Program-made: the position numbers and the translations under genes
The notes under the pieces: model-generated
The model's database searches: none
The model's input: only the letters and a program-made list of their open reading frames with translations
What the model was told of the DNA's origin: nothing
Shown: positions 41,915-51,194 of the stretch, in pieces
Layout: every line of letters begins with the position of its first letter
Numbering within the stretch: position 1 is the stretch's first letter
NCBI GenBank assembly: GCA_012729395.1
Contig: JAAYDF010000283.1
Span: 1-51,218 of the forward strand
DNA: 51,218 nt
Direction: 5' to 3'
Source of the DNA: Phycisphaerae bacterium
Lineage (GTDB): Bacteria; Planctomycetota; Phycisphaerae; UBA1845; PWPN01

Positions 41915-44443
41915 TCAGGTGCCGTCGCTGACGTTGCCGGCCCCGACGGGTTCCTCGGGTTTGTCGGCGTCGGGCGCGTCGGCGAGGCCTTTGAAGGTCA
42001 GCTGCTGTTCGCCGTCCTCGTCGGTGCGCGTGGTCACCTGGATGCGATGCTTGCCCTGATACTCGCCGCGGAGGATGGCCTCGCTGAGCGGGTCCTCGAC
42101 CTTGTTCTCGATCGCCCGCCGCAGAGGCCGAGCACCGAACTTCTCGTCCGTCCCGTTCTCGATGAGGAAGTCCTTGGCGGCTTGCTCGACGACCAGCTCG
42201 AAGCCGCGCTCCGCCAGCCGCTTGGCCACCTTGTTCAGCTCGAGTTCCACGATGTGCACCAAATCGTCGTGGGTCAGCTTGTGGAAGACAACCAGCTCAT
42301 CGACGCGGTTGATGAACTCGGGGCGAAAGTGGCGTTCGACTTCGCCCTGGAGCATGGTCTTCATCTTCTGGTAGGAGACGTTCTCGTCTCGCTTGCCGAA
42401 GCCGAACTCGCCCTGACTGGTGATGCGGTCGGCACCGATGTTGCTGGTCATGATGAGGATGGTGTTCTTGAAGTCAATATGCCGGCCGAACGAATCGGTC
42501 AGGCGGCCTTCCTCCATGATCTGCAGCAGCATGTTGAACACGTCGGGGTGGGCCTTCTCGATCTCGTCGAGCAGGACGACGGAGTAAGGCCGGCGGCGGA
42601 TGCGCTCGGTGAGCTGCCCGCCCTCTTCGTACCCGACGTACCCGGGCGGAGCACCGATCAGCCGGCTGACGTTGTGCTTCTCCATGTACTCCGACATGTC
42701 CAGGATGATGAGGGCGTCTTCGTCGCCGAACATGAACTCGGCCAGGCACTTGGCCAGGTAGGTCTTGCCCACGCCGGACGGCCCAATGAAGATGAAGCTG
42801 CCCATCGGCCGGTTGGGATCCTTGAGCCCGCTGCGTGAGCGGCGAACGGCCCGGGCGACGGCCTGGATGGCCTCGTCCTGGCTGATAACCCGCTTGTGCA
42901 ATTCTTCCTCGAGGTTGAGCAGCCGCTGCACCTCGTTCTTCTCGAGGCGCGTCAGCGGCACGCCGGTGATGCTGGATACGACCGTCGCGATGGTCTCGTC
43001 ATCGACAACGCCGTCCACCTCCTTGGCCCGATCGCGCCACTCGCGCTGCAACTCGTCTTTGCGGGCCCGGGAAACCTCGGCTTTGTCGCGCAGCTCGGCG
43101 GCGCGCTCATAGTCGGCGTTCTTGACCGCCTCGTCCTTCTCCATGATCAGCCGCTCGATATCCCGCTCGAGTTCGGCGAGGTTCGGCGGTTTGGTCATGG
43201 TCTTGAGCCGGACGGCGGCACCGGCCTCGTCGATCACGTCAATGGATTTGTCCGGCTGAACCCGCCCGGTGATGTACCGGTCGGACAGCTCGACCGCCTG
43301 GAACAAGGCCGAATCGGTGATCTGCACGCGGTGGTGGGCCTCATACCGGTCACGCAGCCCCTTGAGGATGAGGATGGTCTCCTCGCGGTTGGGTGCCTCG
43401 ACGACGATCTGCTGGAAGCGCCGCTCGAGGGCCCCGTCTTTCTCGATGTACTTGCGGTATTCGTCGAGCGTCGTCGCCCCGATGCACTGGATCTCGCCGC
43501 GGGAGAGGGCGGGCTTGAGCACGTTCGAGGCGTCGATGGCCCCCTCAGCCCCGCCGGCCCCGACCAGGGTATGCAGCTCGTCGATGAACAGGATGACGTT
43601 CCGCGCCCTGCGAACCTCGTTCATCACCGCCTTGATGCGCTCCTCGAACTGCCCGCGGTACTTGGTGCCCGCGACCATCATGGCCAGGTCAAGCACCACG
43701 ATGCGCCGGTCGGCGAGTAGCTCGGGGATCTCGTTGTTGACGATCTTCTGGGCCAGGCCCTCGACGATGGCTGTCTTGCCCACGCCGGCCTCACCCAGCA
43801 GCACCGGGTTGTTCTTCTGTCGGCGGCAGAGGATCTGGATGACCCGGTCGATCTCTCGCTGTCGCCCGATCACCGGGTCGAGTTTGCCCTCGCGAGCCAT
43901 CTCCGTCAGGTCTCGGCCGAAGGAATCGAGAGCGGGAGTCTTGCTCTTGCTCTTCTTAGGGTCGCCGGTCGGGCCGACCGCCGCAGCGGCCTCCTCGTTC
44001 TCGATACCCGCGCCCAGGAGATTGAGGACCTCCTCGCGGACATCTTCGAGCCTTAGACCCAGGTTCATCAGCACCTGGGCGGCCACGCCGTCCTGCTCGC
44101 GCAGCAGGCCGAGCAGCAGATGCTCGGTCCCCACGTAATTGTGGTTCAGGCTGCGGGCTTCCTCGATGGCGTACTCGATGACCTTCTTGGCCCGCGGCGT
44201 TTGGGGGAGCTTGCCCATGGTGACCATGTCCGGGCCGCGCTTGACCAGCTTCTCGACCTCCAATCGCACCTTCCGCAGGTCGACGTCCAGATTCTTGAGG
44301 ACGTTGGCCCCGACGCCGGAGCCTTCCTTCACCAGACCCAAAAGGATGTGCTCCGTCCCGATGTACTCGTGGTTGAAGCGCTGGGCCTCCTGGTTGGCGA
44401 GGGCCATGACCTTGCGGGCGCGATCGGTAAACCTTTCAAACAT
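41915..44443 (-). CDS. clpC: ATP-dependent Clp protease ATPase ClpC
   Basis: HSP100 unfoldase that feeds proteins to ClpP. The 842-residue product has two Clp-N repeats ([14 protein letters not shown] and [14 protein letters not shown]), AAA domain 1 ([15 protein letters not shown]), a UVR motif ([15 protein letters not shown]) typical of ClpC and absent from ClpB, AAA domain 2 ([15 protein letters not shown]) and a C-terminal D2-small domain ([11 protein letters not shown]). CAGGAG is 6 nt before the ATG at 44443. The promoter at 44532-44560 is strong; no CIRCE or CtsR-type operator was recognised. No mcsAB or clpP gene is adjacent. Confidence 0.96.
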   Translation of the reverse strand: MFERFTDRARKVMALANQEAQRFNHEYIGTEHILLGLVKEGSGVGANVLKNLDVDLRKVRLEVEKLVKRGPDMVTMGKLPQTPRAKKVIEYAIEEARSLNHNYVGTEHLLLGLLREQDGVAAQVLMNLGLRLEDVREEVLNLLGAGIENEEAAAAVGPTGDPKKSKSKTPALDSFGRDLTEMAREGKLDPVIGRQREIDRVIQILCRRQKNNPVLLGEAGVGKTAIVEGLAQKIVNNEIPELLADRRIVVLDLAMMVAGTKYRGQFEERIKAVMNEVRRARNVILFIDELHTLVGAGGAEGAIDASNVLKPALSRGEIQCIGATTLDEYRKYIEKDGALERRFQQIVVEAPNREETILILKGLRDRYEAHHRVQITDSALFQAVELSDRYITGRVQPDKSIDVIDEAGAAVRLKTMTKPPNLAELERDIERLIMEKDEAVKNADYERAAELRDKAEVSRARKDELQREWRDRAKEVDGVVDDETIATVVSSITGVPLTRLEKNEVQRLLNLEEELHKRVISQDEAIQAVARAVRRSRSGLKDPNRPMGSFIFIGPSGVGKTYLAKCLAEFMFGDEDALIILDMSEYMEKHNVSRLIGAPPGYVGYEEGGQLTERIRRRPYSVVLLDEIEKAHPDVFNMLLQIMEEGRLTDSFGRHIDFKNTILIMTSNIGADRITSQGEFGFGKRDENVSYQKMKTMLQGEVERHFRPEFINRVDELVVFHKLTHDDLVHIVELELNKVAKRLAERGFELVVEQAAKDFLIENGTDEKFGARPLRRAIENKVEDPLSEAILRGEYQGKHRIQVTTRTDEDGEQQLTFKGLADAPDADKPEEPVGAGNVSDGT

Positions 44444-44531
44444 GTTGCACTCCTGCCAGTTCAACGCATCGGTTGATACGCCCCATTATTCCGGTAACAC
44501 CGGCGAGCAAGGCCTTTGGATGAGGCACACG

Positions 44532-44560
44532 ATTCTAGCACTGTGCCACGGGCCCTTCAA
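44532..44560 (-). promoter_or_regulatory. Extended -10 promoter of clpC
   Basis: On the minus strand TTGAAG (44560-44555) and TAGAAT (44537-44532) are 17 bp apart, with the extended -10 bases TGC directly before TAGAAT. The predicted start near 44525 gives a leader of about 82 nt. It lies in the 44444-44636 gap. Confidence 0.6.
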
Positions 44561-44636
44561 GCAAGGGCTCTCATCGCGCATTGGCCGCCGAGCCATCGGC
44601 TATATCGGTTGCCTGGTGGCACAAGTTGCGGGCTTT

Positions 44637-45209
44637 TCAGGGCTGTGGAGGCTGGTTGGCGGATGTCGGCGTTGCCTTGCGGACCGGTGGTGGCACGGAA
44701 TCCAGGCCGGCTTGGATCTGCGAGGCGTGATGGCCGTCCACATCCAATCGAGCGACGGCGCGCCACGCCCGGCGAGCACGGGTGCGGCCGGCGGTGCGGG
44801 TCATGAACTCGGCCCAGGCCAGACGGGTGTGGATGTCGGTATCGTCGATCGACAAGGCCAGGCGCAGGGCGGCCCGGGCGGACCGCCAATCCCGACGAGC
44901 TTGGGCACGGCGGGCCAGCCGACGCAGCACGGTCAGTTCACGATGCAATCCGGGGTCGGAGAGAAACCGGTATCGCAGCACCAGCATTCGCTGAGCCGCC
45001 AGCCATACTGCCACGGCCAGCAGACCGGCCGCCAGCGTGATCCCCGGGACCACGACCGCAGGGGCGATCAGCAGCCCGCAGACTACGCCCTGGATGCCCA
45101 GCATGAACGCGCCGGCCAAGACCGTGCCCAGCCACAACCTGCCCAGCAAGATCAACCCGCTTCCCGGGACCACGATGTTCATGGCGCCTGCCAATGCGAA
45201 TCTGCTCAC
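44637..45209 (-). CDS. Small membrane protein with helical tail
   Basis: A 190-residue protein. Two or three hydrophobic segments (NIVVPGSGLILLGRLWLG, VLAGAFMLGIQGVVCGLL, ITLAAGLLAVAVWLAAQ) are followed by an Arg-rich, helical, TPR-like cytosolic part (LHRELTVLRRLARRAQARRD; SARAALRLALSIDDTD). No family was recognised. The open frame reaches into a tandem-repeat tract, so the start must be downstream of it: GTG at 45209, or ATG at 45182 as an alternative. It lies upstream of clpC on the same strand. Confidence 0.65.
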   Translation of the reverse strand: MSRFALAGAMNIVVPGSGLILLGRLWLGTVLAGAFMLGIQGVVCGLLIAPAVVVPGITLAAGLLAVAVWLAAQRMLVLRYRFLSDPGLHRELTVLRRLARRAQARRDWRSARAALRLALSIDDTDIHTRLAWAEFMTRTAGRTRARRAWRAVARLDVDGHHASQIQAGLDSVPPPVRKATPTSANQPPQP

Positions 45210-45235
45210 GGTGGCCAGTATAGCGTGGAATGCGG

Positions 45236-45372
45236 GAGGCTGAAGGCTGAGGGCCAAAGGCGGCAGACTGAAGGCCAAAGGCTAAAAGGTGGAAAGCTGA
45301 AGGCGAGGGGCTGAAGGTGGAAGGCTGAAGACTGAAGGCTGAGGGCTGAAGACGAAAGGCTGAAGTTGGGGG
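45236..45372. repeat. GGCTGAA tandem tract
   Basis: About 135 bp is built from degenerate units such as ggctgaa, gactgaaggc and ggtggaaagctgaa. It is strand-asymmetric (purine-rich on +). It precedes the MITE-like copy at 45400. The whole 45210-45757 gap holds repeats and no gene. Confidence 0.8.
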
Positions 45373-45399
45373 GTGGGTGGTGACTGGGGCGGCGCACGC

Positions 45400-45470
45400 A
45401 TGACGTATTACTTTCGCGAGGCAAACACACGATCCGGCGTGCCGCTTCGCGGGGCAAGCGTGCATGTCAT
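45400..45470 (+). repeat. 71-bp MITE-like element (copy 2)
   Basis: Terminal atgacgta (45400-45407) and atgtcat (45464-45470) are near-inverted. The body aligns with the reverse complement of 21479-21548, including tttcgcg, ggcaaacacac, gatccggcgtgccgcttcgc (the last 20 bases with small changes), and matches continue a few bases outside. Confidence 0.75.
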
Positions 45471-45522
45471 CGCGACGCGGAGTCGAAGGTTGAGCGGATC
45501 GCTGCTCATCTCACGCGGAAAA

Positions 45523-45542
45523 CCGGGGGTTGTCACCCCCGG
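45523..45542. repeat. GC hairpin of REP type
   Basis: CCGGGGGT-TGTC-ACCCCCGG is a perfect 8-bp stem with a 4-nt loop, similar in build to the hairpins at 2375, 5800 and 11754 but with a different loop. It lies in the repeat-rich 45210-45757 gap. Confidence 0.6.
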
Positions 45543-45757
45543 CTCACTGACGGGCGTCGTTTCCGGCACACGTGCGGTCGTCATCCCCCCGGCTTACTTG
45601 CGGTTGTCACCTTCGGTGCGTCCATGTTGGCGATGACGCGCGGGCTCGCTGCCTTGACTTGCCGACAGGGGGTCAGATAATGCGGTGGTGGTAATGGTTC
45701 CTCTGGGTACACCTCGGCAGGTTGGTTCTGCATCCTGCCTGTCAAATGTTGGCGACT

Positions 45758-46345
45758 ATGTTCACGCAATACTCATGCCGGTACGGTTTTCTTCTTGCGG
45801 TGGTGGTTCTGTGGTCGGCCGGTGGCTGCGGGGAGAGTACCCGGTCGCCGGCGGGTCGGCTGACGCGGGCGTCGGGACAGTTCGCCAGCCGTCGGATTCC
45901 CGACATGGCTGTTGATCGGGTGCGACCGCAGGCGGCGCGCGTCTTCCAGCAGCATTTCCGCATCGATCCGGCCCTGTCCACCGGTGATATGTTGGTTTCC
46001 CGTCCGATGGAGACGACGGAGCGCGTGGGCACCGGTCGGGTTCGCGACGTGCTTGGTTCGCCCAACCGGCACCGGCTGATGGCGACCTTGTGGATCAGTC
46101 AGGCGGGTTCGGACGTTGTCCTGCAGTGCCAAGTACGGGTTGAGCGTTTGGATACGGCCGAGCGGGCGGCCTTCGCTCGCGAGATGGGGGACGATCGCCC
46201 GACGGACACGCCGATTGACCGGCACGGGGCCTCATCGGCCAGCGTGCGCGAGGAGTGGGTACCGGCCGGCCGGGAGCGCCAGACCGAAGCGGATATCCTC
46301 GATCAACTCATGGATCGATTCGTGGGTACCCAGCCGGCACCCTGA
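45758..46345 (+). CDS. Hypothetical lipoprotein
   Basis: A 195-residue protein with a signal (RYGFLLAVVVLWSAGGC), probably anchored at that cysteine. The mature part, with QAARVFQQHFRIDPALSTGD, LMATLWISQAGSDVVLQCQV and a C-terminal RERQTEADILDQLMDRFV, matches no family I know. ATGs at 45746 and 45758 are both possible; the latter places the signal best. folE begins 27 bp after its stop, so the two may be co-transcribed. Confidence 0.7.
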   Translation: MFTQYSCRYGFLLAVVVLWSAGGCGESTRSPAGRLTRASGQFASRRIPDMAVDRVRPQAARVFQQHFRIDPALSTGDMLVSRPMETTERVGTGRVRDVLGSPNRHRLMATLWISQAGSDVVLQCQVRVERLDTAERAAFAREMGDDRPTDTPIDRHGASSASVREEWVPAGRERQTEADILDQLMDRFVGTQPAP

Positions 46346-46372
46346 GTTTCTGCCCTCACACACGGAGATCCC

Positions 46373-46972
46373 ATGATGACGCCGGGTGATTCAATCGCTT
46401 CCACCGGGGTGGATCTGGAGCGCATCGCGAGAGCGGTACGGGAGATTCTCTCGGCCGTGGGCGAGGATCCCGATCGCGAGGGGCTGCGGGATACGCCGCG
46501 ACGGGTGGCTCGCATGTATGCCGAGGTGTTTGAAGGTTTGCGGCAAGACCCGGCCTCACATCTGCAGACGGCCTTTACCGAAGAGTACGATGAGCTGGTG
46601 GTGCTGCGTGATATCCCCTTCCACTCGATGTGCGAGCATCATCTGTTGCCATTCGAGGGGGTGGCCCACGTCGGCTATCTGCCGGACGGCCGGATCGCGG
46701 GGATCTCGAAGCTGGCCCGGGTGGTGGACGCGTTCGCCCGTAGGCCGCAGGTCCAGGAACGGCTGACCAACCAGGTTGCGGACATTCTCATGGAGCGGCT
46801 GGCGGCCAAGGGCGTCGCGGTGATCATGGAGGCCACGCACACCTGTATGACCTGCCGTGGCGTCAAGAAGCCCGGCAGCATCATGGTGACCTCGGCGATG
46901 CGTGGGCGGTGCAAGTCGGACGCCCGCACAAGAGGTGAGGTACTCCATTTGCTGGGTAATCTGTCTCGCTGA
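46373..46972 (+). CDS. folE: GTP cyclohydrolase I
   Basis: Converts GTP to 7,8-dihydroneopterin triphosphate, first step of folate and queuosine-type pathways. The 199-residue product has the zinc ligands Cys87 and His90 (SMCEHHLLPFEG) and Cys158 (THTCMTCRGV), with the GISKLARVVDAFARRPQVQE helix. GGAG is 5 nt before two adjacent ATGs (46373, 46376). It follows a lipoprotein gene by 27 bp and converges on tatD. No other fol or que gene is near. Confidence 0.96.
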   Translation: MMTPGDSIASTGVDLERIARAVREILSAVGEDPDREGLRDTPRRVARMYAEVFEGLRQDPASHLQTAFTEEYDELVVLRDIPFHSMCEHHLLPFEGVAHVGYLPDGRIAGISKLARVVDAFARRPQVQERLTNQVADILMERLAAKGVAVIMEATHTCMTCRGVKKPGSIMVTSAMRGRCKSDARTRGEVLHLLGNLSR

Positions 46973-47033
46973 GGAGACGGCAGGCTGGGCCCGGTGGCTG
47001 GGTGTTGCCTGTCTGTTGGGTCTGCGATGCGGG

Positions 47034-47822
47034 CTACTTTTCGCCGATGCGGAAGAATCGCAGGGCGTTGGCCGTCGCGGTGGCGGCGAGGGACTCGAAG
47101 GTCGTGCCCAGCAGGCCGGCGGCGAAGCGGATGGTGTGCTCGATGTGCCGGGGCTCGTTGGGCCGCAGGTGACGAATGGGCTCCGGAGAGAGGTATGGGG
47201 CGTCGGTCTCGAACATGAGGCGGTCGAGCGGCGTTTCGGCGCAGGCCTGGCGGACGGTGTCCGACTTGCGGAAGGTGACCACGCCGGAAAACGAGGTCCA
47301 CCAGCCGTGCTCGCGCAGCTCGGCGGCTTCGGCGGCGGTGCCGGTGAAGCAATGGAACACCACCGGGCGATCCGCGTAGCCCGCGTCGAGGAGGATGCCT
47401 ACCACGTCGTCGTGGGCCTCGCGGCAATGGATGACCACGGGTAACCCTGCCGAGCGGACCGCATCCAATTGTCGGCGAAACACCGCCCGCTGCACTTCGG
47501 GCGGGCTGAAGTTGTAGTGGTAATCAAGTCCCATCTCGCCGGCGGCGACCACGCCGGCTTCATCGTTCCACAGCGTCCGCAAACGCGCGAAATCGGCCTC
47601 GGTCACATTCGCGGCCTCGTGCGGATGAAAACCGGCCGCGATCCAGAGCCGCTCATGCCGATGGCTCAAAGCCATCGCGGGGTCGAAATCGCCCGGCGAG
47701 CAGGCCACGGTGATCATCCGCGACACGCCCGCCGCCTGCGCGTCCGCCACCACCTGATCGCATCGCTCGCCCAGGCCCGCGAAGGTCAAATGGCAGTGCG
47801 TGTCAAACAGCTCAATTGGCAC
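47034..47822 (-). CDS. tatD: TatD-family metal-dependent hydrolase
   Basis: A 262-residue TIM-barrel hydrolase of the TatD DNase family (3'-5' exonuclease type in E. coli). Metal-ligand segments are FDTHCHLTF, GEMGLDYHYNF, VVIHCREAHDD, VVFHCFTG and MFETDAPYLSPEP. The start is GTG at 47822, with AGGAGAGG 2 nt upstream. It lies downstream of yraN on the same strand, but a 24-bp inverted repeat separates them. Confidence 0.92.
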   Translation of the reverse strand: MPIELFDTHCHLTFAGLGERCDQVVADAQAAGVSRMITVACSPGDFDPAMALSHRHERLWIAAGFHPHEAANVTEADFARLRTLWNDEAGVVAAGEMGLDYHYNFSPPEVQRAVFRRQLDAVRSAGLPVVIHCREAHDDVVGILLDAGYADRPVVFHCFTGTAAEAAELREHGWWTSFSGVVTFRKSDTVRQACAETPLDRLMFETDAPYLSPEPIRHLRPNEPRHIEHTIRFAAGLLGTTFESLAATATANALRFFRIGEK

Positions 47823-47845
47823 AACCTCTCCTTTGCCTCATCTGA

Positions 47846-47911
47846 GTCCATCTGCGTGATCTGTGGGCAGAAAACCGGAGGAAGAAGTGCCCACAGATCA
47901 CGCAGATGGAC
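47846..47911. repeat. Perfect 24-bp inverted repeat
   Basis: The arms 47846-47869 and 47888-47911 are exact reverse complements (beginning gtccatctgcgtgat and ending atcacgcagatggac) with an 18-bp loop. A 20-mer of the right arm and loop is repeated in inverse form at 15326-15345. It lies between tatD and yraN (gap 47823-48010). Confidence 0.85.
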
Positions 47912-48010
47912 ACAGATGATTCGGCGAGTGACGCGATGGCCACCTCCTCCGTTTCCTCTGTTATCTCCTTGTTGCAGCATCTTCCACCCACGATGCTCAT
48001 GGCCGGCCGA

Positions 48011-48379
48011 TCATGGGTCCACCGTAAATGCTCCGGGCAGGTGCTCCACGTGCATGGCGTTTTGCTCATCCACGGTGATGGCCACCACGTCGAAGCGGCA
48101 GGCCCGGCCCTGCGACCCGGTCTGGCGGAGAAAGCACTGCGCGGTACGGGCAATGTGTCGTTGCTTGGCGGGTGTGACCGCGTCCTGAGGGTCGGCGTGC
48201 ACCCGCCCGACGCGGGTCTTCACCTCGACGAACACAATGACGTGAGTGTCAAGCGCAACAAGATCAATCTCGCCGGTGGCGCTGCGGTAGTTGCGGGTCA
48301 CGATGCGATAGCCGAGGCGGCGAAGGAACCGCTCGGCGTGGTCTTCCCCGGCCTTGCCCAGCTTGGCACGATCATCCAT
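48011..48379 (-). CDS. yraN: YraN / UPF0102 family protein
   Basis: A 122-residue endonuclease-fold protein of unsettled role. The family pattern is complete: LGKAGEDHAERFLRRLGY, TGEIDLVALD and VFVEVKTR (the restriction-endonuclease-like D...E-x-K core), then PAKQRHIARTAQCFLRQ. The gene sits after rplS (24 bp downstream), the place it often takes in bacterial rplS-rnhB-yraN clusters. Start ATG at 48379. Confidence 0.93.
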   Translation of the reverse strand: MDDRAKLGKAGEDHAERFLRRLGYRIVTRNYRSATGEIDLVALDTHVIVFVEVKTRVGRVHADPQDAVTPAKQRHIARTAQCFLRQTGSQGRACRFDVVAITVDEQNAMHVEHLPGAFTVDP

Positions 48380-48403
48380 CGCGGGGACTCCGCGACGCGG
48401 GCA

Positions 48404-48784
48404 TCACTCGGCCGCGACGGCCTCGCCCTTGGTGATGCGTTTCCTATCCTTGACCCGGCGGGCCTTGCCCACGCGGTCGCGGAGGTAGTAGAGCTTGGCC
48501 CGGCGAACGTGGCCGGCTCGCACCAGCTCGACCTTGGCGATCTTCGGCGAATGCAGCGGGAAGATACGCTCGACGCCCTCGTTGTTGACGATGCGCCGCA
48601 CGGTGAACGTCTCGCCCATGCCCTTGCCACGCCGCCCGATCACCACCCCCGTGTACGGCTGGATCCGCTGCTTGTTGCCCTCGATGATCCGCACGTGCAC
48701 GCTGACGGTATCCCCGATCCGGAACTCCGGCGGATTCTCGTTACGGTCCGCCTGCTCCACCGCCTTGATCAATGGATGCATCAT
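48404..48784 (-). CDS. rplS: 50S ribosomal protein L19
   Basis: A 126-residue L19, at the 30S-50S interface. [50 protein letters not shown] and [14 protein letters not shown] are the family blocks. GGAG lies 8 nt before the first of two ATGs (48784). It is preceded by trmD and followed by yraN on the same strand. Confidence 0.97.
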   Translation of the reverse strand: MMHPLIKAVEQADRNENPPEFRIGDTVSVHVRIIEGNKQRIQPYTGVVIGRRGKGMGETFTVRRIVNNEGVERIFPLHSPKIAKVELVRAGHVRRAKLYYLRDRVGKARRVKDRKRITKGEAVAAE

Positions 48785-48850
48785 GGATGTCGCTCCTTGG
48801 CCGACGAATCGTGACGATACCGCCGATGCCGGCTCATACCTGCCTGTTCC

Positions 48851-49558
48851 TCAAACCGAATCATCCGCCCGCCGGCGGAAGGCCTCCCAGAGATCCGGGC
48901 GGCGCTCCTGAGTCCGCTGCCTGGCCTGCTCCTGACGCCACTGCTCGATGCGGGCATGATCGCCGCTGAGCAGGACCTCCGGCACGGCCATGTCGCGGAA
49001 TTCCCGCGGCCGGGTGTAATGCGGATACTCGAGCAGGCCCTCACTGAAGGACTCGTGCTCGACCGATTCCTCATCGCCCAAGGCTCCCGGCAGCAGTCGC
49101 ACGACCGCGTCCACGAGAACCAGGGCCCCCGCTTCTCCCCCGCTGAGTACATAGTCGCCGATCGAAATCTCCCGCGGCCTGAGCCCCAGGCGGATCCGTT
49201 CGTCGAAGCCCTCATAGTGCCCGCAGATCACCAGCAACCGCGGCAGGCCCGACAGCTCGCGGGCCATATCCTGCGTCAGCGGCTCGCCTTGAGGCGAGAG
49301 CAGGAGTCGCTCGGCTGGTGTGGGGTCATCCCGCTCGATCTTCTCCACCGCGTCGAAGAGCGGGGGGCACATCATGACCATGCCCGGCCCACCTCCGAAT
49401 GGGCGGTCATCCACACTGCGATGCCGATCCGTGGCGAAATCCCGGATGTTCGTGCAGACGATGTTGACCAACCCGTTGCGCTGCGCCCGACCGATGATGC
49501 TTGCCGCGAGGAAAGGGGCCACCGCCTCCGGGAACAGCGTCAGCACGTCAATCCGCAC
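48851..49558 (-). CDS. trmD: tRNA (guanine-N1)-methyltransferase TrmD
   Basis: Methylates G37 of tRNAs next to the anticodon, a knotted SPOUT enzyme. The 235-residue product has [43 protein letters not shown] and the C-terminal [19 protein letters not shown]. The start codon is GTG at 49558, with AAGG close upstream and 10 nt after rpsP. rimM, which usually sits between rpsP and trmD, is missing. Confidence 0.96.
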   Translation of the reverse strand: MRIDVLTLFPEAVAPFLAASIIGRAQRNGLVNIVCTNIRDFATDRHRSVDDRPFGGGPGMVMMCPPLFDAVEKIERDDPTPAERLLLSPQGEPLTQDMARELSGLPRLLVICGHYEGFDERIRLGLRPREISIGDYVLSGGEAGALVLVDAVVRLLPGALGDEESVEHESFSEGLLEYPHYTRPREFRDMAVPEVLLSGDHARIEQWRQEQARQRTQERRPDLWEAFRRRADDSV

Positions 49559-49568
49559 GGCCTTCGCC

Positions 49569-49829
49569 TTACGCTGAAGCTTGAGCCTTGATCCCCGCCT
49601 TCTTGATCAGATGGCTCACCGTTTCGCTGGGTTGGGCACCGACGCCCAGCCAGTAGGCGATCCGCTCGTTCTTCAGGTTGCAGCGCATCTCCGGGTTCTT
49701 GTGCGCGGGGTTGTAATGCCCGAGCTCCTCGAGCACCCGGCCATCCCGGGTGCTCCGCACGTCCACCGCCGCCACCCGATAGGAAGGCTTGTGAGCCCGA
49801 CCGGTCCGCTTGAGACGAATCCGCACCAT
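49569..49829 (-). CDS. rpsP: 30S ribosomal protein S16
   Basis: An 86-residue S16 ([57 protein letters not shown]). The ATG at 49829 has GGGAG about 10 nt upstream. It is the first gene of an rpsP-trmD-rplS-yraN-tatD run. A promoter at 50103-50131 gives a leader of about 270 nt. Confidence 0.97.
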   Translation of the reverse strand: MVRIRLKRTGRAHKPSYRVAAVDVRSTRDGRVLEELGHYNPAHKNPEMRCNLKNERIAYWLGVGAQPSETVSHLIKKAGIKAQASA

Positions 49830-50102
49830 GCCGCTACACTCCCTGACTTTCCGTGTTCACCTAGCGTGCGATCCCAAACCGGCGTCATCCGGCGTGGCAC
49901 CGGACCTCGGCGAGCTCGGTCGAGCCGCGTCTCGCCGGTGCTCCTCAGCCCTCACCTGCCGGTGATGGCGACGAACCCGATACGGCCGGGGCTCAGCACG
50001 CACTCATACCCATTCTCGCCGCCAACCCGGCCGGTTCTGTAACCGCACCTGCGGCCCACCCGCCTGGGCACGGTCGCCCCGGCGCGCTGGCAAGAATCGG
50101 GG

Positions 50103-50131
50103 AGTATACCAAGGACTGCCCGGTTGAGCAA
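50103..50131 (-). promoter_or_regulatory. Promoter of the rpsP operon
   Basis: On the minus strand TTGCTC (50131-50126) and TATACT (50108-50103) are 17 bp apart. The start near 50096 leaves about 270 nt before rpsP. The intergenic region 49830-50270 holds no gene; a lone -10-like TATACT at 50192-50197 on the + strand may serve the epimerase gene. Confidence 0.6.
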
Positions 50132-50270
50132 ATCCCCGGCGGCCGAGGAATCGGGAGCTCGGGATAGGTAGGCGAGGCCGGGCGACGGGAGTATACTGCC
50201 GCACGACACGGCGTGGTCGGCAGGTTACCGGGCGCGGCCGAGGGCAACTCACCTGAGGATGGAGCGGTCA

Positions 50271-51194
50271 ATGAGGGTCCTTATCACGGGTTCCAGCGGT
50301 CAGATCGGGACCAACCTGGCTCTGGCGCTAATGGCACGAGGCGATGAAGTTGTCGGGATCGACCGGCGGGCCAACGAATGGACGGACCAGATCGATACTC
50401 GCCAGATCGATCTGCTGACTACCAAGCCGGAAGATATGCCGGAGGGACCGTTCGACGCGGTCGTCCACCTGGCGGCGTACGCCAAGGTCTTCGAGCTGGT
50501 CGAGATGCCGTGGCGGGCACTGGAAAACGTGTCTGTGTGCTTTAATGCCCTGGATTATGCCCGGCGGCACCGCATCCCGATCATTTTCGGCAGCTCGCGG
50601 GAGGTCTACGGGGACATTCATCGGCACGTGACCGAGGAGGCCGAGGCGGACTTCGTCGTGGCCGAGAGCCCCTACTCGGCCAGCAAGATCGCCGGCGAGG
50701 CGTTCATCTACTCCTATGCCGAGTGCTACAAGCTGCCGTACATGGTCTTCCGGTTCAGCAATGTCTACGGCCGATTCGACAACGACATTGAGCGCATGGA
50801 ACGGGTGCTACCGCTGTTCATTCGCAAGATTGCCCAGGGCGAGCCGATCACCGTCTTCGGCCGCGAGAAGGTGCTGGACTTCACCTACGTCGACGACTGC
50901 ATCACCGGCATCATGCTGGGCCTGGACGCTCTGGTAGCCGGTCGGGTGACCAATCAGACGATCAACCTGGCGTATGGGCAGGGCAGCACGCTGGTGGACG
51001 CGGTGAACATCATCGCCCTGTCTCTGGGCAAGAAGCCGGACGTGACCTACAAGCCGGCCCGGCCTGGCGAGGTCACCCGCTATGTGGCGGATATCTCCAA
51101 GGCCCGTACGCTGCTGGGTTACGATCCGCAGACCCCGCTGACGGCGGGTATCCCCAAGGGGATCGAGTGGGCGAAGTCGTTCGGTGGGCTGTGA
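50271..51194 (+). CDS. NAD-dependent epimerase/dehydratase (extended SDR)
   Basis: A 307-residue nucleotide-sugar epimerase-type enzyme. The NAD loop ITGSSGQIGTNLALAL opens the Rossmann fold; the catalytic YSASKIAGEAF (Tyr-x3-Lys) and the upstream GSSREVYGD supply the Ser/Tyr/Lys set. GEPITVFGREKVLDFTYVDD is the usual sugar-nucleotide segment. The substrate is probably a UDP- or dTDP-sugar, unassigned. ATG at 50271 has GGAG 6 nt upstream; an ATG at 50259 lies in the ribosome site itself. The gene is complete, and the window ends 24 bp later. Confidence 0.92.
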   Translation: MRVLITGSSGQIGTNLALALMARGDEVVGIDRRANEWTDQIDTRQIDLLTTKPEDMPEGPFDAVVHLAAYAKVFELVEMPWRALENVSVCFNALDYARRHRIPIIFGSSREVYGDIHRHVTEEAEADFVVAESPYSASKIAGEAFIYSYAECYKLPYMVFRFSNVYGRFDNDIERMERVLPLFIRKIAQGEPITVFGREKVLDFTYVDDCITGIMLGLDALVAGRVTNQTINLAYGQGSTLVDAVNIIALSLGKKPDVTYKPARPGEVTRYVADISKARTLLGYDPQTPLTAGIPKGIEWAKSFGGL

